A stretch of DNA of 7,269 nucleotides from Thermoplasmata archaeon (GTDB lineage Archaea; Thermoplasmatota; Thermoplasmata; Halarchaeoplasmatales; Halarchaeoplasmataceae), in the NCBI GenBank assembly GCA_019594195.1, contig JAFDTP010000085.1, forward strand, positions 1 through 7,269, in the 5' to 3' direction. Within the stretch, counting starts at the first letter, position 1. Each line of letters starts with the position of its first letter. The notes under the pieces were generated by a model. It was not told where the DNA came from, ran no database searches, and was given only the letters and a program-made list of their open reading frames with translations. Made by a program: the position numbers and the translations under genes. Positions 1 through 5,179 of this stretch are shown in pieces.

Positions 1-2
1 AG

Positions 3-146
3 GGAACTCGTAACTTCTTTTAGGAAAGGTCACTTTCCTAAGACCGTAGGAATTTAGCACAAATTCCTACTAAATAGGAATCTGAGATTCCTATGCCATG
101 AGGAATCTTTTGATTCCTCAGTGTTTTGAACTAAGTTACGAGCTCC
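3..146. repeat. Four-hairpin palindromic element closed by a long inverted repeat
   Basis: Seen directly: 3-16 and 133-146 are complementary over 14 positions with one mismatch (A6 against C143). Inside lie four perfect hairpins. Arm 1 is 18-43 (8 bp plus 3 outer pairs including a G-T, loop GTCA). Arm 2 is 46-70 (10 bp, loop AGCAC). Arm 3 is 74-94 (9 bp, loop TGA). Arm 4 is 99-120 (9 bp, loop TTTT). All arms share the core AGGAA/TTCCT but differ in neighbouring pairs, always on both sides, so pairing is kept. Arm centres are 25-28 nt apart with short spacers. Folded, it would be a five-way junction. It could be a structured RNA, a DNA cruciform, an array of operator-like palindromes, or the end of a mobile element. 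I recognise no known family. The palindromes are unambiguous; the function is unknown. The strand is undetermined because pairing is symmetric. Confidence 0.85.
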
Positions 147-178
147 ACTGCTAGTTGCTGACACTAAGGAGTTCAAAA
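124..178. repeat. Inverted repeat interlocking the hairpin element (possible pseudoknot)
   Basis: TTTTGAACT at 124-132 is an exact reverse complement of AGTTCAAAA at 170-178. The interval between them contains the 3' half (133-146) of the stem that closes the four-hairpin element. The two pairings therefore interlock as 3-16/133-146 and 124-132/170-178, the topology of an H-type pseudoknot. A weak 4-bp hairpin (152-155 with 163-166) sits in the connecting loop. Two perfectly abutting, interlocked stems support a folded single strand better than a simple operator array does. A 9-nt repeat in AT-rich DNA can still arise by chance. Confidence 0.55.
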
Positions 179-380
179 AGTTGGGTCATTGACTATACTT
201 TGGTATCTAAATTTGCACAGCATATGAGAATTTTATCAGTCCTCACTCAAATATATCTCATATTTTTCATGACTAACTCATCAAGAAATACATATCAAAA
301 GTTTAATAAAAAATAAGATATGGCTAATTTTCAGTGATAGTTAATGACGCTGATAAGGATGAAGAGGATAAAGGCAAAGG
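179..380. other. Non-coding stretch without a recognised feature
   Basis: I find no gene here. An 8-bp inverted repeat, ATATGAGA at 222-229 and TCTCATAT at 256-263, is present but has a 26-nt AT-rich loop and no context. Forward-strand codons 328-381 read as an acidic, lysine-rich stretch that could be the linker upstream of the histidine-kinase H-box in a shifted frame. That reading is weak. A stop codon lies immediately before it at 325-327. Confidence 0.4.
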
Positions 381-539
381 GTGGGGAAAGAAAAGTTTCT
401 TCATCCGTTGCTGAGACACGATGTGAGGAACAAGAAACAGATAGTCGAAACTTATGATGGTTCCGTCGAAGTCAAGGATTTAGAGATGGGAGGAGCTAGG
501 TTCGACATCTATTTGAAGAAGGTCGAGGACCTTCAATAG
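381..539 (+). pseudogene. Internally deleted sensor histidine kinase remnant
   Basis: A 52-codon open stretch, read from GTG 381 to TAG 537-539, begins with FLHPLLRHDVRNKKQIVE. This matches the dimerisation/phosphoacceptor H-box of archaeal HisKA kinases, whose usual form is LLRHDxRNK followed by QV; the phosphoacceptor histidine codon would be 417-419. It then runs directly into TYDGSVEVKD and GGARFDIYLKKVED, which resembles the last strand-turn-strand of the HATPase_c domain, usually IVEAYGGxVxVxD then G-A-x-F-x-I-x-L. About 150-200 residues (the rest of HisKA and the N, G1 and F boxes) are missing, so it cannot bind ATP or phosphorylate itself. The junction falls at a KQIVE-like sequence plausible in both parent positions, suggesting deletion by short homology. 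No ribosome-binding site is seen. Family identity rests on motif recognition only. A small expressed protein is possible but unlikely. Confidence 0.7.
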
Positions 540-590
540 TCGAGATTCAGGAGCGGACGTCTATAGTTTTTACGCGTATGTTGAGTAAAC

Positions 591-1013
591 TCAATCGCTT
601 ATCGTAATTCCAGCTATGATCCCGATGAGTAATCCGGATATTATACCCACATACACGTAGATCACGCTGGGAGCAAAAAGTAAGAACGGGATAAGAAATA
701 ACCGCAAAAAGCGGAAAAGGATGACAGAAACCGCTCCAATTATCATTAGATACTTGGCTTCAGTACCTAAACTATTATCTGTGATTTGCTCATAGATATA
801 TGCCACCAAAAAACCAACTAAGGCTCCGATCAAAATGCTACCTAACATACCAAAGTTCGGGAGGACAAAACCAGCGACTGCTGCGGAAAGGACGACTATG
901 TGCGTGGCTAAAAAGTATCCCTTTTTCCATCCATAATATCCTCCTATGATCACTCCGATGAAGATTCCAATAAGGAGGGCTAACAAACTGCTTAAATTTC
1001 CTGGCACTATCAT
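591..1013 (-). CDS. Small polytopic membrane protein of unknown function
   Basis: The 140-residue product is very hydrophobic and glycine-rich, with about five predicted membrane segments near residues 8-28, 33-51, 56-75, 87-110 and 115-137. The only notable soluble stretch is about 76-87 (QITDNSLGTEAK), between segments 3 and 4. A basic patch, GWKKGY, follows segment 1, and RFLR lies within segment 4. No catalytic motif, cysteine pair or known transporter signature is visible, and I do not recognise the family. The start is ATG at 1013 with no good Shine-Dalgarno. A TATA-like element (1043-1050) about 30 nt upstream fits a very short leader. It stands alone, flanked by two pseudogenes. The sustained open frame and clean membrane periodicity argue that it is a real gene. 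Confidence 0.75.
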   Translation of the reverse strand: MIVPGNLSSLLALLIGIFIGVIIGGYYGWKKGYFLATHIVVLSAAVAGFVLPNFGMLGSILIGALVGFLVAYIYEQITDNSLGTEAKYLMIIGAVSVILFRFLRLFLIPFLLFAPSVIYVYVGIISGLLIGIIAGITISD

Positions 1014-1040
1014 TTTTATCTAGTTTTCCTAAAAACTTTT

Positions 1041-1051
1041 GTTATTTAAAA
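1041..1051 (-). promoter_or_regulatory. TATA-like element for the membrane-protein gene
   Basis: On the minus strand this reads TTTTAAATAAC, centred about 33 nt upstream of the ATG at 1013. That places a transcription start within roughly 10 nt of the start codon. The surrounding DNA is very AT-rich, so a match has limited weight. Confidence 0.4.
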
Positions 1052-1063
1052 TTTTTTGATTAT

Positions 1064-1087
1064 TTATTATTATTATTATTATTATTA
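1064..1087. repeat. (TTA)8 microsatellite
   Basis: Eight uninterrupted TTA units, followed by CGA and a further TTATTATTT stretch. It lies in non-coding AT-rich DNA between the membrane-protein promoter and the transposase remnant. It is potentially length-variable through slippage, but no gene depends on it visibly. Confidence 0.9.
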
Positions 1088-1155
1088 CGATTATTATTTC
1101 TTTATAATTATTGGGATAACTATACTGATTTTTGAGTAAATTTTTAATCTATCCG

Positions 1156-1511
1156 TTAGCGAAGCTTTTGATAACCTTTTAAAAGTGTTTGAAAGACTAA
1201 GCTAATATTGAGTTCAAATTCATCCTCAATCAAATTCTTTACTTCTTTAATAGTCCAGTCTGATATTTCGTTCAATATCTCTTTAAATTTTTCTTTTCTG
1301 TCCAATTTTGCTTTTGGACCTCTATTAAAATTTGGATGTGATCCTTATAATCTATTTTCATTTCCTTTTTTCTCCAATTGTTTCCTATATTGTTAGAGAC
1401 TTCTACTTTTTTACTTGCCTTAAGAACATTACCTCCTTTGTAGAGCATATTTAACAAAATATAAACGCTCAAGTACTTTTGTTTCGACTTGTCTATTTTT
1501 GATTTCTTCGA
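1156..1511 (-). pseudogene. IS630-like transposase, N-terminal fragment, frameshifted
   Basis: Read on the minus strand from 1511 to the stop at 1156-1158, this encodes the N-terminal DNA-binding region of an IS630-type transposase. The first frame gives YKGGNVLKASKKVEVSNN then NNWRKK, the helix-turn-helix before the usual W-x-K-R. The second frame gives GNENRL, a stop, then PNFNRGPKAKLDRKEK and ISDWTIKEVKNLIEDEF, matching the typical linker NExGLEGLxPNFxxGRPxKL and the second helix-turn-helix (W-T-x-x-E-V-x-x-L-I-x-x-E-F). The frames join if one A is restored in the A6 run at 1366-1371. A nonsense TAA at 1345-1347 then sits exactly where the GLEGL glutamate codon is expected. The whole catalytic DDE domain is absent. 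Identification is by motif pattern; the frameshift, internal stop and missing domain are direct observations. It cannot encode an active transposase. Confidence 0.78.
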
Positions 1512-1669
1512 CTATTCCTTTTTACTAATCCATTTTTTCACATTGGTAATATAATATATTGTTTAGACCTGAATCTTTACATTACTCATAGTGCAATAAA
1601 GTTATCACCAATACTATAAATCTAATTCTGAAGTAAATTTTTAGTTAGTTTATATGCATGGCAACCCAA
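1512..1669. other. AT-rich intergenic DNA upstream of trmJ
   Basis: No gene is visible. A 9-of-10 inverted repeat (ATTGGTAATA at 1542-1551, TATCACCAAT at 1603-1612) has a 51-nt loop. AGTAAATTTTTA at 1632-1643 is an exact direct copy of 1135-1146, so the two copies flank the transposase remnant. Either may be chance in such AT-rich sequence. No terminal inverted repeats of an insertion sequence could be assigned. Confidence 0.4.
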
Positions 1670-1685
1670 TATAAAAATATAAATA
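1670..1685 (+). promoter_or_regulatory. trmJ promoter (TATA box)
   Basis: TATAAAAATATAAATA starts about 41 nt before the chosen ATG, preceded by ACCCAA. With normal archaeal spacing (about 25 nt), transcription would begin near 1697-1705, giving a leader just long enough to include the Shine-Dalgarno at 1701-1707. Two overlapping TATA registers are possible. Confidence 0.65.
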
Positions 1686-1700
1686 GGTCCAAAAAAAGTA

Positions 1701-1707
1701 GGTGATC
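1701..1707 (+). promoter_or_regulatory. Shine-Dalgarno of trmJ, which decides the start
   Basis: GGTGATC is complementary to the conserved 3' end of archaeal 16S rRNA and ends 3 nt before ATG 1711. A GTG at 1702 is in frame but lies inside this site, so it is not a plausible start. This is the only strong Shine-Dalgarno in the window. Confidence 0.8.
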
Positions 1708-1710
1708 AAG

Positions 1711-2418
1711 ATGCCAAATCTCTCGATAGTTTTAGTAGAACCACAAAGCCCGGGCAATATAGGTGCAGTCGCAAGACTCATGGGAAATTTTTCTGTTGAA
1801 AATCTTTTTCTAGTAGATCCTGTAGATATCGATGATGAAGCGATAGCTAGAGCTATGCACGCTAAAGATATTCTCAATGAGGCGCAAATCCATGAAGATT
1901 ACGAAGCTTTGGTAAGTAACTTTGACATGGTGGTAGGAACATCGGGGATAGACACCAAAAAAGAAAAGAAATTTATCAGAAAGGCTGAGACACCGGAAGA
2001 ATTTGCTGAAACAACTTTAGATCTAGAAGGAGATGTAGCTTTAGTCTTTGGAAGAGAGGATAAAGGTCTAAACAATCAAGAGCTCAAAAAATGCGACAGA
2101 CTTTTGAGGATTCCCGCTTCTGAGGATTATCCGATTTTGAATTTATCACATGCGGTATGTGTTGTACTTTACGAGATATTCAAGGAAAGAGAGGATGAAG
2201 TCGTAGAAAGAAAAGGGAGACCGAGTGAAGAAAGCGAAAGGGAGAGACTGGTCGAATCTTTTTCAAAGATTTTAGTAGAGACCGGTTATCCAGAACACAA
2301 GCGAGAAAAGACAGAGATAATGTTTAGAAGGATATTAGGTCGAGCCGTAACGACCAAATGGGAATACCATCGACTGATGGGTGTTTTCACTCAAATACTG
2401 AGAGAGCTGGAAGAATGA
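1711..2418 (+). CDS. trmJ: tRNA (cytidine/uridine-2'-O-)-methyltransferase, TrmJ family (SPOUT)
   Basis: The 235-residue product should transfer a methyl group from S-adenosylmethionine to the 2'-OH of tRNA nucleotide 32. The SPOUT motifs are clear: NIGAVAR (residues 16-22, after VEPQSPG), LVFGREDKGL (111-120) and IPASEDYPILNLSHAV (134-149), which together form the knotted SAM site at the dimer interface. A charged helical C-terminal extension (about 165-235, including the EIMFRRILGR region) is typical of TrmJ rather than of the shorter TrmL/TrmH-like proteins. Length is normal. The start is set by the GGTGATC site just upstream. The gene is transcribed alone and converges with the oxidoreductase gene, only 3 bp separating the stop codons. 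Archaeal members studied act on C32, and the tRNA-Ser in this window has C32. The family is confident; the exact nucleotide specificity is inferred. Confidence 0.93.
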   Translation: MPNLSIVLVEPQSPGNIGAVARLMGNFSVENLFLVDPVDIDDEAIARAMHAKDILNEAQIHEDYEALVSNFDMVVGTSGIDTKKEKKFIRKAETPEEFAETTLDLEGDVALVFGREDKGLNNQELKKCDRLLRIPASEDYPILNLSHAVCVVLYEIFKEREDEVVERKGRPSEESERERLVESFSKILVETGYPEHKREKTEIMFRRILGRAVTTKWEYHRLMGVFTQILRELEE

Positions 2419-2421
2419 ATA

Positions 2422-4251
2422 TCACGGAATGTATCTTTCTAATTCGCCTATATCTAGAGACCTTAATTTTTCTGAAGTCGGACCTTTATCGGTCCAGCCC
2501 CGTTTTTCGTAATACTCGTCTATAGTTTTCTGTAGTTCATCTTCAGGTATAGGTTGTTCAGCACTTTCTCCCTCTTTGAGAGGTTCTTTCAAACGCTGAG
2601 GTAGGCCGTCTTCTTTACGAGTATATCCTTCCCTAGCAGAGTGGATCTTCAAAAGATTGTAATTCCTCTCGCCTATCTTCTGCATCTCTTCAGCGTCTAT
2701 CTCTAAACCTGTAACCGCTTCTGTTATCTCTCTTATCAGGGGCAGATTGTAGTCTTCACCGGATTGAGAAACGACGAAAATGCACAGCACCGAAGAATTA
2801 ACAAACGATCTTATGTCCTCGAAGACCTTCACCGCTTCTGCCTTCCCTTCAAAGGAAAATCTATCGCTTATATCTTCCACGCCTAACTCCGGTATATCTT
2901 CTGCACCGGTATCATGGAAACCTTCATTGTGAGTTCCTCCTCTCGGACTGGTAGCGTAACTTAACCCAAGACCTCTTTTTCCTCTAGGTTCGTGCATCGG
3001 TATCTCCTGTCCTTTAGAGGTCACGGCGAAATCAGCTCCTATCTCAGCCGCAAATTCATCCATGCCCTCAGCTACGGAGTCCCCTATACCCTCTCTATTG
3101 GCGATCTTATCGATGAGATCGATGATCACCTCAGGATCACCCCACTCTATATCCTGTTCTATCAGACCCCTCTCAGATGCTTCCATAAGGAAAGCTATCG
3201 TGTCTCCCGTGCTTATGGTATCGAGTCCGTATCTGTTGCATCTCTGATTCGCCAGCGTGATAGAGGATAGATCGGAGTTCAGACACAGAGAACCGAATGC
3301 CGCGATAGTTTCATATTCAGGACCACCATATCTTTCCTCGACTTTTTCACCGGCAAACTCAGTATCAACTACTCTTTTGCACCTGACCGGGCACGCGGTA
3401 CAGTTATCTCTTTCTTTTAAAACGGTATCGTAAAGAGTTGTTCCATCGATCTTTTCTGCCTCGTCGAAGACGCCTTTCTGAAAATTTTTTGTCGGTAGTA
3501 TACCCAATTCGTCAAGAGGCTCTACACCGCCGGTCGTCCCGTATTTCCCCCATTCTACCGCGCCAGACTCCTGTAATTGATCAAAAAACTCTTTCTTTTT
3601 TTCTTTCAAAAGGTCCTCGTCTTGAAAGTTGATTTCCTCAGTACCCTTCGCCAGTATAGCCTTGAGATTTTTACTGCCCATAACAGCACCGAAGCCGGGT
3701 CTTCCCGCGGCTCGATTCCTATCGTTTATTATACAGGCGAACTTGACCAAATTCTCACCTGCTTTACCTATCGCTGACACCCTACCTCCATCGTGCCGCT
3801 CCTTGAGTTCTTCATCGACATCTGCGACACCCTTCCCCCAAAGATCTTCAGCATCTTCGATAGAAGGACCCTCTTCATCCAGTGAAAGATAGACTGGAGA
3901 GTCGGACTTTCCTTTTATCACTATACCGTCGTAACCCGTATTCGCCAGTTCGTGTGCGAAGAAACCTCCTGCATAGGAATCGCTCACCGATCCTGTCTTA
4001 GGTGACTTTGAAAGTACTACGTGCCGTCCGGCACCAGGTACTCTAGTTCCCTGAAGAGGGCCGGTAGCGAATATCAAAGTGTTTTTCGGTCCCAGGGGAT
4101 CCTCACCGCCGTTCATCTCTTCTAAAAGTATACGAGCCCCGATACCTCTGCCTCCGATATACTTTTTCAGCCAAGAATCCGGGATATCATAATCTTCTAA
4201 AGAATGATCAGTCAAGTCAACTTTCAAATATCTGCCGAAACACCCTTCCAT
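2422..4251 (-). CDS. aor: Aldehyde:ferredoxin oxidoreductase (tungsten enzyme family)
   Basis: The 609-residue product belongs to the tungstopterin AOR family, cytoplasmic enzymes that oxidise aldehydes to carboxylates and reduce ferredoxin. The N-terminal domain has the pterin-binding signatures GGRGIGARIL (33-42), FATGPLQGTRVPGAGR (61-76) and GGFFAHELANTGYDGIVIKG (95-114), followed by NRAAGRPGFGAVMGSKNLKA (179-198). The [4Fe-4S] ligands are C284, C287 and C291 (C-x2-C-x3-C) plus C490, spacing nearly identical to the archaeal prototype. GGPEYE (309-314) and the HEPRG and SPRGGTHNEGFHD region (420-447) supply active-site residues. Full length, no frame breaks. Start at ATG 4251 is supported by the opening EGCFGRYLKVDLT, normal for the family, and by a TATA box about 30 nt upstream. 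No ferredoxin, MoaD-like or pterin-synthesis gene is adjacent. The aldehyde substrate cannot be read from sequence; formaldehyde- or glyceraldehyde-3-phosphate-type paralogues are alternatives, though length and motifs fit AOR proper best. Confidence 0.93.
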   Translation of the reverse strand: MEGCFGRYLKVDLTDHSLEDYDIPDSWLKKYIGGRGIGARILLEEMNGGEDPLGPKNTLIFATGPLQGTRVPGAGRHVVLSKSPKTGSVSDSYAGGFFAHELANTGYDGIVIKGKSDSPVYLSLDEEGPSIEDAEDLWGKGVADVDEELKERHDGGRVSAIGKAGENLVKFACIINDRNRAAGRPGFGAVMGSKNLKAILAKGTEEINFQDEDLLKEKKKEFFDQLQESGAVEWGKYGTTGGVEPLDELGILPTKNFQKGVFDEAEKIDGTTLYDTVLKERDNCTACPVRCKRVVDTEFAGEKVEERYGGPEYETIAAFGSLCLNSDLSSITLANQRCNRYGLDTISTGDTIAFLMEASERGLIEQDIEWGDPEVIIDLIDKIANREGIGDSVAEGMDEFAAEIGADFAVTSKGQEIPMHEPRGKRGLGLSYATSPRGGTHNEGFHDTGAEDIPELGVEDISDRFSFEGKAEAVKVFEDIRSFVNSSVLCIFVVSQSGEDYNLPLIREITEAVTGLEIDAEEMQKIGERNYNLLKIHSAREGYTRKEDGLPQRLKEPLKEGESAEQPIPEDELQKTIDEYYEKRGWTDKGPTSEKLRSLDIGELERYIP

Positions 4252-4280
4252 ATTTATACCTTACATCATAATGGGTTACC

Positions 4281-4290
4281 TTATTATATA
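4281..4290 (-). promoter_or_regulatory. TATA box of the aldehyde oxidoreductase gene
   Basis: On the minus strand it reads TATATAATAA, centred about 34 nt upstream of ATG 4251. This predicts a start of transcription within about 10 nt of the start codon. No Shine-Dalgarno is visible, so the mRNA is probably leaderless or nearly so. It shows the gene has its own promoter and is not simply read through from scpB. Confidence 0.6.
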
Positions 4291-4314
4291 ACGTTTTTTT
4301 CTGTTCGCCTGGAG

Positions 4315-4320
4315 AAAAAA
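4315..4320 (-). terminator. Oligo-T terminator after scpB
   Basis: On the minus strand a T6 run followed by CTCC lies about 45 nt after the scpB stop codon and about 25 nt before the oxidoreductase TATA box. Archaeal RNA polymerase terminates at such U-runs without needing a hairpin. Another T5 run (4357-4361) lies directly after the stop. Position supports it; sequence alone is weak. Confidence 0.4.
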
Positions 4321-4363
4321 GCTATTTAGCAGGGAACGAAATCGATTCCACCCAGGAAAAAGT

Positions 4364-5059
4364 TCACTCTTGTCTACCGCCACCGACTCCGACTTTCTCG
4401 GCCATCAACTTTTTCAATTCATCCCTATCTCTAGCTTCAAGCCCAAAATACTCCTGGAACTTCGAACTCGTTCTTAAAGAGTAGGTTCTCCCATCCCTTT
4501 CTGATAGTATCAACCCCTTGTCTTTCAAATCATCTACGTGATCATACACTTTATCACCGACCATCTTTTTTAGCTCGCTCTGTTTTATGGGTTGATAATA
4601 AGCTATGAGGGCAGCGGTCTTCAAAAGAGGCTTTCCTATCTCCTCATCCATCATCTCCATCCCATACCTGTTGAACTCTGATTTCAGTTGTAGAGAGTAT
4701 TTTCTACCGATCTTTGCGATCTCTAAACAGGTCTTCCTGTTCTGATACATCCTGCGTAGTTTCTTCACACCCTCTCTTATTTCGGTCCTAGGCCTACCGA
4801 CGGCCTGTTCGATCTCTGGTACCGTTAAAGGATGGCCGGAAGAGAAAAGCACGGCCTCTACGACTTGTTCGATGTCTTCTTCTTCAAAGGGTTCTTCAGA
4901 AGGGACCTGAGTTCCTTCTACGTTATCTTCATCGCTGTCTTCTTCAATGATGGGGCTCTTTTCATCGTCTTCTTCTGCTGTACTTTCGGATCGAACTCGT
5001 GTTTCTTGTTCGTTAGACCCTTCTTCTAGATCGGCCTCTTCTTCAGCGTCTTCCGTCAT
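4364..5059 (-). CDS. scpB: Segregation and condensation protein ScpB, acidic N-terminal extension
   Basis: The 231-residue product is the ScpB subunit (kite protein) that binds the ScpA kleisin of the SMC condensin complex in chromosome organisation. Residues 62-125 (EQVVEAVLFSSGHPLTVPEI onward) form the first winged helix. Residues about 142-205 (LLKTAALIAYYQPIKQSEL, then VYDHVDDLKDKGLI) form the second; the core IAYYQPI is the family hallmark. Residues 1-61 precede any domain and are extremely acidic and low in complexity (long Glu/Asp runs), so they are probably disordered. A short Gly-rich tail ends the protein. scpA and smc are not in the window, whereas scpB often sits next to them. The gene is divergent from pheT with a TATA box about 30 nt before ATG 5059 and no Shine-Dalgarno, pointing to leaderless mRNA. 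A later start would remove the acidic tail, but promoter spacing favours the long form. Confidence 0.87.
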   Translation of the reverse strand: MTEDAEEEADLEEGSNEQETRVRSESTAEEDDEKSPIIEEDSDEDNVEGTQVPSEEPFEEEDIEQVVEAVLFSSGHPLTVPEIEQAVGRPRTEIREGVKKLRRMYQNRKTCLEIAKIGRKYSLQLKSEFNRYGMEMMDEEIGKPLLKTAALIAYYQPIKQSELKKMVGDKVYDHVDDLKDKGLILSERDGRTYSLRTSSKFQEYFGLEARDRDELKKLMAEKVGVGGGRQE

Positions 5060-5083
5060 ATCCGCATTAGAAAAATAATTCAG

Positions 5084-5093
5084 GATATATTAA
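5084..5093 (-). promoter_or_regulatory. TATA box of scpB
   Basis: On the minus strand it reads TTAATATATC, centred about 30 nt before ATG 5059. That puts the transcription start at or within a few nucleotides of the start codon. It faces away from the pheT promoter in the same 120-bp divergent region. Confidence 0.6.
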
Positions 5094-5151
5094 CTTACCG
5101 AAGTCTATGAAGAGATAAGGCACCGATCGAACACCTAGTTATCCAAAAATC

Positions 5152-5160
5152 CATATATAT
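5152..5160 (+). promoter_or_regulatory. TATA box of pheT
   Basis: CATATATAT is centred about 23 nt upstream of ATG 5180. This is the distance expected if transcription starts on the start codon itself. There is no Shine-Dalgarno between it and the ATG, so a leaderless message is the simplest reading. A T-box-like or attenuator structure does not fit in the space. Confidence 0.6.
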
Positions 5161-5179
5161 CGATTTCTTTCGAACAACC

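Noticed and set aside
18..120. CRISPR array
   Set aside because: The repeated units are about 20-nt palindromes with 4-6 nt spacers, not identical repeats with 30-40 nt unique spacers.
222..263. 8-bp inverted repeat ATATGAGA/TCTCATAT
   Set aside because: Long 26-nt loop, low-complexity sequence and no gene context; chance is likely.
155..318. Forward open stretch with ATG at 224
   Set aside because: About 50 codons without recognisable motif or Shine-Dalgarno in AT-rich DNA; it overlaps the interlocking repeat.
581..594. Palindrome TTGAGTAAACTCAA over the stop codon of the membrane-protein gene as terminator
   Set aside because: Only 2 nt separate the arms, so no stable hairpin forms as written, and no T-run follows.
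1208..1396. Forward 62-codon open frame, rich in Phe and Ser
   Set aside because: It is the opposite-strand shadow of the transposase relic.
1542..1612. Inverted repeat ATTGGTAATA/TATCACCAAT as insertion-sequence ends
   Set aside because: It does not bracket the transposase remnant and is short with one mismatch.
1702..1710. GTG 1702 as trmJ start
   Set aside because: It lies inside the GGTGATC ribosome-binding site for ATG 1711, and the extra three residues are not part of the fold.
2992..3892. Several forward open frames opposite the oxidoreductase gene
   Set aside because: They are antisense shadows of a full-length conserved gene and lack motifs and ribosome-binding sites.
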